A stretch of DNA of 64,000 nt from WLMZ01 sp043753895 (GTDB taxonomy: Bacteria; Actinomycetota; Acidimicrobiia; Acidimicrobiales; Ilumatobacteraceae): assembly GCA_043753895.1 (NCBI GenBank), contig JAYUWK010000128.1, positions 10,540 through 74,539 on the forward strand, in the 5' to 3' direction. This document shows, one piece after another, positions 16,777 through 26,109 of this stretch (its first letter is position 1; each line of letters starts with the position of its first letter). Made by a program: the position numbers and the translations under genes. A model generated the notes under the pieces. That model was not told the origin of the DNA and searched no databases. It was given only the letters and a program-made list of their open reading frames with translations.

Positions 16777-17954
16777 CCGACGTCGACACGTCTACGCTCG
16801 CCGTCGTCGGCGGCGACGCGCCGCTCGGACGCAGTGTCTGGGGCCGGCTGTACCACGGCGAAACAAGCGTCGACTTCATGGGTCGTAAGTGGTGGGGCAT
16901 CGGCGTCTCCGCTGTACTCATCGTGATCACGATCATCTCGTTGCTCGCACAGGGACTCAACCTGGGCCTCGATTTCAAGGGCGGTGTGCAATGGGAGGTT
17001 CCCTCCGCACAGCTCACCGAATCACAGGCTCGGAACGTACTCACCGCCAACGGCATCAACGCAGCCGCCGCGAAGATCGTGACCGTGTCAGCTAGCGGTG
17101 TCGAGCGTCTGCGCATACAGACCTCCGAGCAAACTGCGGATGTTCGCCAGAAGGTCACCAACGATCTCGCCAAGGCCGCTCAAGTGGACCCGAAGGAGAT
17201 CAGCAGCAACTCGGTCACCTCGTCGTGGGGATCGGAGATCACTAAAAAGGCTGTTCGCGCCCTCGTGGTGTTCATCATCCTCGTCGCCCTGTTCATCTCT
17301 TGGCGCTTCGAGTGGTCGATGGCGGTGAGCGCGATTGTGGCGATGATGCACGATGTGCTGATCAGCGTCGGTGTGTATTCGGTCCTGCAACTCGAGGTCA
17401 CTCCCGCCACGGTCATTGCGTTCCTCACGATTCTGGGTTTCTCGTTGTACGACACGATCGTGGTGTTCGACAAAGTGAACGAGAACACCGCTCGATTCGC
17501 CGGAGCTCGACTGCCCTACGACGACGTCATCAACGTGTCGATGAACCAAGTGCTGATGCGTTCTCTCAACACCAGCCTCGCCGCGATCTTGCCGGTGGTA
17601 TCGCTGTTGGTGGTCGGCGCCGGCCTGCTCGGCGCCATCTCGCTGCGCGAGTTTGCCCTGGCTTTGTTCGTCGGGCTGGTCACCGGCTCGTATTCGTCGA
17701 TCTTCATCGCCTCGCCGTTGTTGGCCTCGTTGAAGGGTCGGTCGCCAAAGTACCGCAACCTGCGCGCTCCGCGTGCGGTCGGCATCGACCTCCAGCGTCT
17801 GGTGCTGGGCGGTTCACCAGCAGCGCGCCGCGAGGCCCAACGCCTGCGCGCCGTCAGCCATGGCGGCGAGGCCCATGCCGGCGCCGTGGTCGCACCGACC
17901 CCGCATGCCGTGCTTACCCACCCACCGCGACCGCGCAAGAAGAATCGCCGGTAG
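16773..17954 (+). CDS. secF: Protein translocase subunit SecF
   Basis: 393 aa. Partner of SecD in the membrane. After a hydrophilic lead of about 45 residues come the first membrane segment, GLDFKGGVQWEV (the counterpart of the SecD glycine motif), an external domain, and membrane segments including TILGFSLYDTIVVFDKVNEN. The C-terminal 60 residues are basic. It overlaps the secD stop (ATGA), so queA-tgt-yajC-secD-secF reads as one unit. Confidence 0.96.
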   Translation: MTDVDTSTLAVVGGDAPLGRSVWGRLYHGETSVDFMGRKWWGIGVSAVLIVITIISLLAQGLNLGLDFKGGVQWEVPSAQLTESQARNVLTANGINAAAAKIVTVSASGVERLRIQTSEQTADVRQKVTNDLAKAAQVDPKEISSNSVTSSWGSEITKKAVRALVVFIILVALFISWRFEWSMAVSAIVAMMHDVLISVGVYSVLQLEVTPATVIAFLTILGFSLYDTIVVFDKVNENTARFAGARLPYDDVINVSMNQVLMRSLNTSLAAILPVVSLLVVGAGLLGAISLREFALALFVGLVTGSYSSIFIASPLLASLKGRSPKYRNLRAPRAVGIDLQRLVLGGSPAARREAQRLRAVSHGGEAHAGAVVAPTPHAVLTHPPRPRKKNRR

Positions 17955-17985
17955 GACATCAGAGTGGGAGCGGCGTGCGGGTCGC

Positions 17986-17991
17986 TAGCCT
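17986..17991 (+). promoter_or_regulatory. -10 hexamer (leaderless) of apt
   Basis: TAGCCT ends 6 bases before the ATG of apt, in the 43-base gap after secF. Confidence 0.5.
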
Positions 17992-17997
17992 GCACGC

Positions 17998-18540
17998 ATG
18001 GCAGGTGAAGCAGCGAACAACGATTCCACGTGGCTGCGCAGCCTTGTTCGAGACATCGCCGACTACCCGCTGCCGGGAGTCGTCTTTCGCGATATCACCC
18101 CGCTGCTTGGTGACAGTGTCGGCTTTCATCGGGCCATCGCCTCCTTGGTCGATCGCTTCGACGGAGTGCCGGTCGACCGTGTGATCGGCATGGAGGCGCG
18201 CGGATTCATCCTGGCGGCCCCCGTGGCATTCAGCATCGGAGCCGGCTTCGTACCGGTGCGCAAGTCGGGCAAGTTGCCGTGGGCCGTGGTGCGCGAGGAA
18301 TACAGCCTCGAATACGGCACCGACAAACTTGAGATGCACCGCGACGCCATCCATCCCGGCGAGCGAATCCTGATCATCGATGACGTGCTCGCCACCGGGG
18401 GCACTGCGTCGGCCACGTGTCGGTTGGTCGAAGAACTCGGCGGCCTCGTGGTCGGCCTCGGCTTCCTCATCGAGATCGGCGATCTCAACGGCCGGTCCAC
18501 GCTCGGCTCGCATCGAGTCGAGAGCTTGGCGGTCTACTAG
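17998..18540 (+). CDS. apt: Adenine phosphoribosyltransferase
   Basis: A 180 aa purine-salvage enzyme: adenine plus PRPP gives AMP and pyrophosphate. Recognised by YPLPGVVFRDITPLL at the N-terminus, GMEARGFILAAPVA, and the PRPP-binding loop ILIIDDVLATGGTASAT. The rel gene starts three bases after its stop. The pair apt-rel after secDF is conserved in actinobacteria and links adenine nucleotide supply with the stringent response. Confidence 0.96.
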   Translation: MAGEAANNDSTWLRSLVRDIADYPLPGVVFRDITPLLGDSVGFHRAIASLVDRFDGVPVDRVIGMEARGFILAAPVAFSIGAGFVPVRKSGKLPWAVVREEYSLEYGTDKLEMHRDAIHPGERILIIDDVLATGGTASATCRLVEELGGLVVGLGFLIEIGDLNGRSTLGSHRVESLAVY

Positions 18541-18543
18541 CCA

Positions 18544-20763
18544 ATGGGCACAGTTGACCGAGTGCTGCCGTGGCGTCGACAACACCAGCCCACCAACGAT
18601 GCCCTCGCGCCCGTCCTCGCCGCGTATCGCAGGCGCCATCCCAAGGCGAGCACAGCGATGATCACCCGCGCCTACGCCATGGCGAACGAGGCCCATCGCC
18701 ATCAGACGCGTAGCAGTGGTGAGGGGTATATCAATCACCCGCTGGCCGTGGCGCGCATCGTGGCCGACATCGGTCTCGACGACACGTCGCTCGCAGCTGC
18801 GTTGCTGCACGACGCCGTCGAGGACACCGAGATCACTATCGCCGAGGTTGAAAAGCAGTTCGGCGCCGACGTCGCAGCCATCGTCGACGGCGTCACCAAG
18901 CTCGAGCGACTGCAGTTCGACTCGAAGGAGGCGCAGCAGGCAGCCACGATGCGCAAGATGCTGGTGGCGATGGCGCGCGACCTGCGCGTGCTCATCATCA
19001 AGCTGGCCGATCGCCTGCACAACATGCGCACCATTGCCGGCATGCCAGCCGACAAGCAGCGACGCATCGCCCAAGAGACACTCGACATCTACGCACCGTT
19101 GGCGCATCGGCTCGGCATGCAGGAGCTGCGCCAGCAGCTCGAGGATCTCAGCTTCGCCTCGCTGTATCCCAAACGATTCGCTGAACTGGATCATCTCGTT
19201 GCGACACGCAGCCCTGAACGCGATGTGTATCTGGCTCGGGCACTTGCCGAGGTGCGTGGTCGACTCGCTGAGTTGAACATCAAAGCAGAGGTCACCGGTC
19301 GCGGCAAGCACATGTGGAGCATCTACGAAAAGATGATCCAGAAGAACCGCGACTTTGATGAGATCTTCGATCTGGTCGCCATACGTGTCACGGTTGATTC
19401 GATCAAGGACTGCTATGCGGCCCTCGGTTGTATCCATGGCCGATGGAAGCCGGTGGTGGGACGGTTCAAGGACTACATTGCGATGCCGAAGTTCAACCTC
19501 TACCAGAGCCTGCACACCACGGTCATCGGGCCGGACGGCAAGCCCATCGAGGTGCAGATCCGTACACGCGAGATGCACCAGCGTGCCGAGTGGGGGGTGG
19601 CGGCGCACTGGGCTTACAAAGAGGATGCGCCCACGCAGGACATCGATTGGTTGAACCGCATCATCGACTGGCAAGCCGAGGTCAGCGACCCGAACCAGTT
19701 CATGGAGAGCCTCAAGACCGACCTCGAGCAAGAGGAGGTGTTCGTCTTCACGCCCAAGGGTCGCGTCGTCACGCTGCCGATCCATTCCACCACGGTCGAC
19801 TTCGCCTACGCCGTACACACCGAGGTCGGCCACAAGTGCATCGGGGCGAAGGTGAACGGCCGCTTGACCCCGCTCAATCATCAACTGCGAAGTGGCGATA
19901 CATGTGAGATCTTCACATCGAAGCTCGAGACCGCCGCGCCGTCGCGTGATTGGCTCACCTTCGTCGAGTCCCCTCGGGCCCGCAACAAGATCAGGCAGTG
20001 GTTCAGCCGCGAGCGTCGCGATGACGCCATCGAGTCCGGCCGCGAGGAGCTCGCCAAGGAGTTCCGCCGAGAGGGTCTGCCTGTGCATGGCATGTGGACA
20101 TCCGACGTGTTCGTGAAGGAGCTCGAAGCACACGGCTACTCCGATCTCGATACGGCCCTGGCCGCAATCGGCGAACGCCACCTGTCGCCGCGGTCGTTGG
20201 TGCAAAAGGTTGCGCGCGAGTTCCGAACGGGCGATCAAGAAGAGCAGATGTCGTCGTCGCAGGTGCTCAACCCGCGCGGCTTCCGGCGCGCTCGGTCAAA
20301 CGCGGGAATTCACGTCGAAGGCCTCGACGACGTGCTCGTGCGTCTCTCCAAATGCTGTACCCCGGTGCCGGGTGACGAGATCATGGGCTTCGTCACACGC
20401 GGTCGAGGCGTCAGCGTGCACCGCTCGGACTGCGCCAACGCCGTGTCGCTGATGAGCGACCAGGCGTCACGCCTGATCGAGGTGGAATGGGACGGTGACA
20501 ATCGCAAGACCGTCTTTCGTGCCGGTGTCGAAGTGGTGGCGCTCGACCGATCGAAATTGCTTCGCGATGTCGCCAATTCGCTCAGCGAGCAGCACGTGAA
20601 CATCGTTGCCTGCAGCACCCATACCGGCAACGACAAGGTTGCCAAAATGCGCTTCGAGTTCGAACTCGCCGATCCCGGCCATCTCGACGCCGTGCTGCGC
20701 ACGATCAAGACCGTCGACGGCGTCTACGACGCCTACCGTCTGGTCCCCGGTAAACACAGCTGA
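18544..20763 (+). CDS. rel: Bifunctional (p)ppGpp synthetase/hydrolase, RelA/SpoT family
   Basis: 739 aa, the full long-RSH architecture. The HD hydrolase domain retains INHPLAVA and LLHDAVEDTE, so hydrolysis is expected to work. The synthetase domain has IFDLVAIRV, GRFKDYIAMPKFNLYQSLH and EVQIRTREMH. Then a TGS domain (VFVFTPKGRVVTLP), a helical and Cys-containing region (CCTPVPGDEIMGFVTRGRG) and a C-terminal ACT domain. It makes and degrades the alarmone (p)ppGpp on starved ribosomes. Start three bases after apt, presumably co-transcribed. Confidence 0.96.
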   Translation: MGTVDRVLPWRRQHQPTNDALAPVLAAYRRRHPKASTAMITRAYAMANEAHRHQTRSSGEGYINHPLAVARIVADIGLDDTSLAAALLHDAVEDTEITIAEVEKQFGADVAAIVDGVTKLERLQFDSKEAQQAATMRKMLVAMARDLRVLIIKLADRLHNMRTIAGMPADKQRRIAQETLDIYAPLAHRLGMQELRQQLEDLSFASLYPKRFAELDHLVATRSPERDVYLARALAEVRGRLAELNIKAEVTGRGKHMWSIYEKMIQKNRDFDEIFDLVAIRVTVDSIKDCYAALGCIHGRWKPVVGRFKDYIAMPKFNLYQSLHTTVIGPDGKPIEVQIRTREMHQRAEWGVAAHWAYKEDAPTQDIDWLNRIIDWQAEVSDPNQFMESLKTDLEQEEVFVFTPKGRVVTLPIHSTTVDFAYAVHTEVGHKCIGAKVNGRLTPLNHQLRSGDTCEIFTSKLETAAPSRDWLTFVESPRARNKIRQWFSRERRDDAIESGREELAKEFRREGLPVHGMWTSDVFVKELEAHGYSDLDTALAAIGERHLSPRSLVQKVAREFRTGDQEEQMSSSQVLNPRGFRRARSNAGIHVEGLDDVLVRLSKCCTPVPGDEIMGFVTRGRGVSVHRSDCANAVSLMSDQASRLIEVEWDGDNRKTVFRAGVEVVALDRSKLLRDVANSLSEQHVNIVACSTHTGNDKVAKMRFEFELADPGHLDAVLRTIKTVDGVYDAYRLVPGKHS

Positions 20764-20820
20764 AACCTCAGCGCCGTCAAGCCACTGCAAACCTCCAGAG
20801 TGTTCACGTGCCTGACGCTC

Positions 20821-20826
20821 TAACCT
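20821..20826 (+). promoter_or_regulatory. -10 hexamer (leaderless) of hisS
   Basis: TAACCT ends 8 bases before the ATG at 20835. The GTG nine codons upstream would lie before this hexamer. Confidence 0.5.
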
Positions 20827-20834
20827 TGGCGCCT

Positions 20835-22112
20835 ATGCCCGAGTTCCAGCACAGTCCAGGAATGCGCGACATCCTGCCACCCGAATCGGGTCGGTGGCGT
20901 CGATTTCAGGCCGTGTTTGCCGAGGTTGCCGAGGCGGCAGGCTACGGCGAGGTGATGCCGCCTCTGATGGAGGACATCGGAGTGTTCCAGCGTGTCGGGG
21001 AACACACTGACGTGGTCACCAAGGAGATGTACGACTTCATCGACAAGGGTGATCGCCACATCGCGCTCCGACCCGAGCAGACAGCCAGTGTGTGCCGAGC
21101 ATTCGCACAGCATCGTCCAATCACTCCCTGGAAGGTGTTCTACGCCGGACCCAACTTCCGCTACGAGAAACCACAGCGTGGGCGCTATCGCCAGTTTGAT
21201 CAGGTTGGCATCGAGGTGCTCGGGGCCGACGATCCGTACCTAGACGTCGAGGTCATCGCCCTCGCGTGGGAGTTCTACAAGCGGCTCGGCCTCCAACAGG
21301 TGACACTGCTGCTGAACTCGCTTGGCGAGCCACAGGACCGGGCCAACTACACCGCAGCGCTGCAGGGCTATTTCGAACAGAACCTCGACGCGCTCTCGCC
21401 GGAGAGCCGCATCACGCTCGCCAAGAACCCGCTGCGCGTGCTCGATTCGAAGCGTGCCGGCGATGTCGATGTGCTTGCGGGCGCGCCACACATCGCCCAG
21501 TACTACAGCCCCGACGCGGCCGCCCATTTCGAGGCGGTACAAGCGGGCCTCGACGATCTCGGCATTCCGTTCACGCTCGATACCTCACTCGTGCGCGGAC
21601 TCGATTACTACCGACGCACCACGTTCGAGTTCCAGGGCGGCACGCTCGACTCGGCGCAGAACGCGCTGGGCGGCGGTGGGCGCTACGACGGACTCGTCGA
21701 ATCATTGGGCGGCCCTCCAACCCACGGCATCGGGTTTGCGCTCGGGCTCGATCGCACCCTCTTGGCCTGCGACGACGAGGGCGTGTTCGCTGCTGTGCAG
21801 CCGGCTGTCGATGTGTTCGTCGTCGATACCACGGGCGGCCGTGAAGCGCTGCGCATCACCGCCGAACTCCGCGCCGCAGGAATCTCGGCTGACCGCGCGT
21901 ACGAGAACCGCAGCATGAAGAGCCAGATGAAGGGTGCCGACCGCAGCGGCGCGCCCATCGCCATCATCGTCGGATCGAACGAGGTGGAAGCAGGCGTCGT
22001 GACCCTGCGCCCACTCCGTGGTGCCGATGTCCAACGTCTCGTCGCGCGCGGCGACCTGATCTCCGAAGTCACCCAAAGCCTTGTACAGGCTGCGAAAGAG
22101 GCAACAGCATGA
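20835..22112 (+). CDS. hisS: Histidyl-tRNA synthetase
   Basis: A 425 aa class II synthetase. MRDILPPESGRW opens the catalytic domain; motif 2 appears as FYAGPNFRYEKPQRGRYRQF, the histidine-binding HisA motif as VRGLDYYRRTTFE, and motif 3 around THGIGFALGLDR; a C-terminal anticodon-binding domain follows. I prefer ATG 20835 over GTG 20808 because of the -10 position and because family proteins start close to PEFQ. It overlaps aspS by four bases (ATGA), a common pairing. Confidence 0.96.
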   Translation: MPEFQHSPGMRDILPPESGRWRRFQAVFAEVAEAAGYGEVMPPLMEDIGVFQRVGEHTDVVTKEMYDFIDKGDRHIALRPEQTASVCRAFAQHRPITPWKVFYAGPNFRYEKPQRGRYRQFDQVGIEVLGADDPYLDVEVIALAWEFYKRLGLQQVTLLLNSLGEPQDRANYTAALQGYFEQNLDALSPESRITLAKNPLRVLDSKRAGDVDVLAGAPHIAQYYSPDAAAHFEAVQAGLDDLGIPFTLDTSLVRGLDYYRRTTFEFQGGTLDSAQNALGGGGRYDGLVESLGGPPTHGIGFALGLDRTLLACDDEGVFAAVQPAVDVFVVDTTGGREALRITAELRAAGISADRAYENRSMKSQMKGADRSGAPIAIIVGSNEVEAGVVTLRPLRGADVQRLVARGDLISEVTQSLVQAAKEATA

Positions 22113-23854
22113 GTGCTACAAGCATGCGCACCAACATGTGCGGCGAACTCCGCACCGAACACATCGGCCAGAGCGTCAGCGTGTGTGGCTGGGTTGCCAG
22201 CCGCCGCGAACATGGCACGCAGTTGGCCTTCGTGGACCTGCGTGATCACACTGGCGTGGTGCAGTGCGTGGTCGATAACGATGTCGATGTGCGCAGCGAG
22301 TTCGTACTGCGCATTACCGGTGTCGTACGGGCTCGGCTGCAGGGCACAGTGAACCCGAACCTGCCCACTGGCGAGATCGAGCTGGGGGAGTGTCAGGTCG
22401 AGGTGCTCCGCACAGCCGAGCCGCCGCCGTTCCCCATCGATTCGCGCGCCGACAAGGTCGAGGAAACCACCCGCTTACAGTTCCGCTACCTCGACATTCG
22501 GCGCGAGCGCATGCAGCGCAACCTGCGCGTGCGTGCGAAGGTGAACTCGGCACTACGCGGCGCGATGGAAGCACAGAGCTTTGTCGAGGTCGAGACGCCG
22601 ATGCTCGTGCCGTCCACGCCAGAAGGCGCGCGCGAGTTCTTGGTGCCGAGTCGCAAGGAACCCGGCTCGTTCTATGCGCTGCCGCAGAGCCCGCAGCTGT
22701 TCAAGCAGCTCCTGATGGTGGCCGGCATCGATCGCTACTACCAGATCGCCCGGTGCCTGCGAGACGAGGATTTGCGCGCCGACCGGCAGTACGAGTTCAT
22801 GCAACTCGATGCTGAAATGAGCTTCGTGAGTCAAGACGATGTGCTCGCCGCGATCAGTGAGGCAGTGATGTGTGCCGCCGAGGCGGTAACGGGGGAGCGC
22901 CCTCCGACCATCGAGCAGATGACATGGATCGACGCAATGAACCGCTTCGGCGTGGACAAGCCTGATCTTCGCTTTGGTATCGAGTTGACCGAGCTCACCG
23001 ACGTGTTCGCGGACACCGGGTTCAAGGCCTTCGCAAGCGCGCCCACGATCAAGGGCATCAACGTCGCGGGCAAGGCCGACGAACTGGGTCGCAACAAACT
23101 CGATGCGCTGACCGACCGCGCCAAGCAGATGGGTGCCAAGGGGCTCGTGTGGCTCAAGGTCGCAGCAGATGGATCGTTGGAGTCGCCCGTTGCGAAGTTC
23201 CTCAGCGCCGACGAGCAGGCCGAGGTGAGCCGCCGCCTCGAGGCCCAGCCGGGTGACCTCATTCTCATCGTGGCCGACGAGTGGGCGACAACGTGCGAGG
23301 TGCTCGGCCAGTTGCGCAACGATCTCGGTCGCCCGCCCGTGTGGCAGGGTCCGTATCGCTATGTCTGGATCACCGAGTTCCCACTGTTCGTGGGAATCGA
23401 CAAGGTGACCGGTTCGCCCAAGCCGGGCCACCATCCCTTCTGCCAGCCCCACCCCGACGATCTTGACAAGCTCGATGCAGATCCGATGTCGGTTCGGGCG
23501 ATGGCCTACGACCTCGTCCTCAATGGCTGGGAACTGGGCTCCGGTTCCATTCGCATCCACGAGAGCGATCTGCAGAGACGCGTATTTGCCGCGTTGGGTA
23601 TCAGCGACGAGGACGCAGAGAAGAAGTTCGGTTTCTTCCTGCGTCCGTTCGAGTACGGCGCACCGCCGCACGGTGGGTTTGGTATGGGCATCGACCGCCT
23701 GGTGGCCGTCCTTGCCGGCGAAGAGAACATCCGCGAAGTCATCGCCTTTCCGAAGACGCAGAGCGGTTCGGACCCGATGACGAACTCGCCAACGCCGGCC
23801 GACCCGAAGCAGCTCGTCGAACTGGGCATCCGTACCCTGCCGCCCAAGGTGTGA
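22109..23854 (+). CDS. aspS: Aspartyl-tRNA synthetase (possibly Asp/Asn non-discriminating)
   Basis: A 581 aa class IIb synthetase: N-terminal OB-fold anticodon domain (VSVCGWVASRREHG), catalytic core with motif 2 (YYQIARCLRDEDLRADRQ), the bacterial GAD insertion, and motif 3 (GGFGMGIDRLVAVL). LVPSRKEPGSFYALPQSPQ is the flipping-loop region. Whether it also charges tRNA-Asn depends on asparaginyl-tRNA synthetase and GatCAB elsewhere in the genome, which cannot be seen. Translationally coupled to hisS. Confidence 0.96.
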   Translation: MSATSMRTNMCGELRTEHIGQSVSVCGWVASRREHGTQLAFVDLRDHTGVVQCVVDNDVDVRSEFVLRITGVVRARLQGTVNPNLPTGEIELGECQVEVLRTAEPPPFPIDSRADKVEETTRLQFRYLDIRRERMQRNLRVRAKVNSALRGAMEAQSFVEVETPMLVPSTPEGAREFLVPSRKEPGSFYALPQSPQLFKQLLMVAGIDRYYQIARCLRDEDLRADRQYEFMQLDAEMSFVSQDDVLAAISEAVMCAAEAVTGERPPTIEQMTWIDAMNRFGVDKPDLRFGIELTELTDVFADTGFKAFASAPTIKGINVAGKADELGRNKLDALTDRAKQMGAKGLVWLKVAADGSLESPVAKFLSADEQAEVSRRLEAQPGDLILIVADEWATTCEVLGQLRNDLGRPPVWQGPYRYVWITEFPLFVGIDKVTGSPKPGHHPFCQPHPDDLDKLDADPMSVRAMAYDLVLNGWELGSGSIRIHESDLQRRVFAALGISDEDAEKKFGFFLRPFEYGAPPHGGFGMGIDRLVAVLAGEENIREVIAFPKTQSGSDPMTNSPTPADPKQLVELGIRTLPPKV

Positions 23855-23891
23855 CCACTGGTTCTGATCAAGGGTCTCAACGGTCAGCCAG

Positions 23892-23897
23892 TATCGT
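23892..23897 (+). promoter_or_regulatory. -10 hexamer (leaderless) of the Nudix gene
   Basis: TATCGT ends 9 bases before the ATG. Confidence 0.45.
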
Positions 23898-23906
23898 CTC
23901 AGGTCT

Positions 23907-24344
23907 ATGGCCAGTCCCAACTTTCGTGCGGGTGTTGTGATGATCGTGCGCGGGCTCGACGATCGGCTGTTGGCCTTCGAGCGCGGCGACGTGCCCGGGC
24001 AATGGCAGTTCGCGCAAGGTGGACTCGAGATGCACGAGACACCGCTCGACGCGGCCTGGCGAGAACTCCACGAGGAAGCAGGGCTGGGGCCCGACGACGT
24101 GCACGCCGTCGCCGAGTACCCCGACTGGGTGCCCTACGAGTACCCCGACGAACTCAAGACTGCCAAAGGACGTCTCGGGCAGGTGCACCGTTGGTTCCTC
24201 TTCGATGCCCATAGCGCCGACATCACCCCCACGGTCGACAATCGTGAATTCGTGGCGTGGCAGTGGGTGACGCGCGAGTGGCTGATCGAGAACGTCGTCG
24301 CGTTCCGTCGACCGGGCTACGAGTTGGTACTGAGCTCGCTGTGA
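23907..24344 (+). CDS. Nudix hydrolase, RppH-like
   Basis: 145 aa with a complete Nudix box: GGLEMHETPLDAAW followed by RELHEEAGL (the GX5EX7REUXEEXGU pattern). The fold opening FRAGVVMIV and the WQFAQGG context resemble RNA pyrophosphohydrolase and diadenosine polyphosphate hydrolases, which remove pyrophosphate from 5'-triphosphorylated RNA or split Ap4A. The exact substrate is inference. It starts the unit that leads into rarA, which it overlaps by four bases. Confidence 0.88.
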   Translation: MASPNFRAGVVMIVRGLDDRLLAFERGDVPGQWQFAQGGLEMHETPLDAAWRELHEEAGLGPDDVHAVAEYPDWVPYEYPDELKTAKGRLGQVHRWFLFDAHSADITPTVDNREFVAWQWVTREWLIENVVAFRRPGYELVLSSL

Positions 24345-25675
24345 GCAACGATCTGTTCAGCTCCGCCGCGGCCGACCGCCTGCGCCAGCAAGCGCCTTTG
24401 GCCGCGCGGCTTCGGCCGCAGACCCTCGACGAGGTGGTGGGCCAGAAACATCTCGTCGGCCCGGGACGCCCGCTGCGCCGACTGGTCGAGCAGGATCGAT
24501 TGAGTTCCGCAATTTTCTGGGGTCCGCCAGGTACCGGAAAGACAACCCTTGCGCTTGCGGTGGCCGGAACCACGCAGCGCGCATTCGAGCAACTCTCGGC
24601 GGTGACGGCCGGGGTGAAGGACGTGCGCGAGGTCATCGAGCGCGCTCGTCAACGTCTTGGCGAACACGGGCGCGGAACGATCCTGTTCCTCGACGAGATC
24701 CACCGGTTCTCCAAGGCTCAACAGGACGCGCTGCTACCCGCCGTCGAGGACGGCACGCTCACGCTCATCGGTGCCACCACCGAAAATCCGTTCTTCGAGG
24801 TGAATGCGCCGTTACGTAGTCGGAGCACCCTGTTTCGTCTCGAGCCCCTCGACCGAGAGGCGATCGTGTTACTCATCGGGCGCGGTCTGGTGTCTGAGTC
24901 TGTGCAAGCCGATCCGGAGGCGATCGCACTGTTGGCGGATCGCTCGGGCGGCGACGGACGCCAGGTGCTCACCGCGCTCGAAGTCGCCTGTGCCCTGGCC
25001 TTTCCCGATGTGATCACCGTGCAGCACGTTGAGTCAGCGCTCGGTACGAGTGCTTTGCGCTACGGTCGCGACGATCACTACGACGTGATCAGCGCCTTCA
25101 TCAAGAGCATCCGTGGCAGCGATGCCGATGCTGGGCTGTATTGGTTGGCGCGCATGCTCGAAGCCGGCGAGGACGCCCGTTTCATCGTGCGCCGACTCAT
25201 CGTGCTGGCCAGTGAAGACATCGGTATGGCCGACCCGATGTCGCTCGTTGTTGCGGTCGCTGCAGCGCAGGCGGTCGAACATGTGGGTTTGCCAGAAGCG
25301 CAACTGAACCTTGCCCAGGCCGTGGTACATCTGGCCACGGCGCCCAAGAGCAACCGATCAGCGCTCGGCATCTGGAACGCACGCAGCATGGTACACGATG
25401 GTGCGGTGGGCGAGGTGCCCGCGCACCTGCGCGATGCCCACTACCAAGGTGCCGCATCGCTGGGTCATGGCACCGGCTACGTGTACCCTCATGATGATCC
25501 CCGTGGTTGGGTACCGCAGCAGTATCGGCCCGACGAACTCGTCGGCGTCACGCTCTACGAGCCCACAACCCATGGTTTCGAGCAGGAAGTGACCACCCGC
25601 ATGGAACGACATCTCACCAACGCCGCCGACGCGGCCGACGGCTCCGATGCAGCCGATCCGGAGACAGCGCCATGA
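24341..25675 (+). CDS. rarA: Replication-associated recombination protein A (RarA/MgsA)
   Basis: A 444 aa AAA+ ATPase acting at stalled replication forks. Walker A GPPGTGKTT, Walker B ILFLDEIHRFSKAQQDALLP, sensor LIGATTENPFFEVN, and the C-terminal tetramerisation region with RYGRDDHYDVISAFIKSIRG, ASEDIGMADP and HYQGAASLGHG. The GTG overlaps the Nudix stop (GTGA). In many actinobacteria rarA is followed by two small membrane-associated proteins and then alaS; the first two are here, alaS is not. Confidence 0.95.
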   Translation: MSNDLFSSAAADRLRQQAPLAARLRPQTLDEVVGQKHLVGPGRPLRRLVEQDRLSSAIFWGPPGTGKTTLALAVAGTTQRAFEQLSAVTAGVKDVREVIERARQRLGEHGRGTILFLDEIHRFSKAQQDALLPAVEDGTLTLIGATTENPFFEVNAPLRSRSTLFRLEPLDREAIVLLIGRGLVSESVQADPEAIALLADRSGGDGRQVLTALEVACALAFPDVITVQHVESALGTSALRYGRDDHYDVISAFIKSIRGSDADAGLYWLARMLEAGEDARFIVRRLIVLASEDIGMADPMSLVVAVAAAQAVEHVGLPEAQLNLAQAVVHLATAPKSNRSALGIWNARSMVHDGAVGEVPAHLRDAHYQGAASLGHGTGYVYPHDDPRGWVPQQYRPDELVGVTLYEPTTHGFEQEVTTRMERHLTNAADAADGSDAADPETAP

Positions 25676-26109
25676 CGGCCGGCGAACTGGCTATCGTTGT
25701 CGCCACCGTGTTGTGCTCGCTCGGTTTCGCTGCGCTGATCGTGGTGCTGATGCGGGTGCTCGACACCCTCAAGTCATTGCGCGGCGAGGTCGAGTCTCTG
25801 CGAAACGAGACCGGGCCGTTGCTTGCTGAGCTACAACTCTCCACCGATGAAGCCCGTATCACCATGGCAGAGGCGCGCAGCGATCTCGATCGTTTCGACA
25901 AGGTGCTCGGTTCGGCCGAGGCGATCAGTGATGCCGTGTCAGGCAGTGGACGCGTGGCACGCGCAGCACTCTCGGTTCCCGTAATCAAGGCCGCTGGAAT
26001 CGCCACCGGTACCGGCCGCGCGTGGCGTCGATTGCGACGTCAGGACGCCAAGGCTCTCGCTAAAGGCGAGCGTCGCACCGCACGAAACAGTCAGGGGTCG
26101 CAACGATGA
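25672..26109 (+). CDS. DUF948-like membrane-anchored coiled-coil protein
   Basis: 145 aa. One N-terminal membrane helix (about residues 6-28) followed by a predicted coiled coil (TLKSLRGEVESLRNETGPLL and onward) and a basic tail. Size, layout and position next to rarA match the DUF948 proteins of Streptomyces and relatives. Function unknown; a membrane scaffold role would be guesswork. Overlaps the rarA stop by four bases and the next gene by four. Confidence 0.7.
   Translation: MTAGELAIVVATVLCSLGFAALIVVLMRVLDTLKSLRGEVESLRNETGPLLAELQLSTDEARITMAEARSDLDRFDKVLGSAEAISDAVSGSGRVARAALSVPVIKAAGIATGTGRAWRRLRRQDAKALAKGERRTARNSQGSQR

Noticed and set aside
17959..20238. A 759-codon open frame on the minus strand across apt and rel
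   Set aside because: It is the mirror of two well-recognised genes. High GC keeps stops rare in this antisense frame, and the translation shows no family motif.
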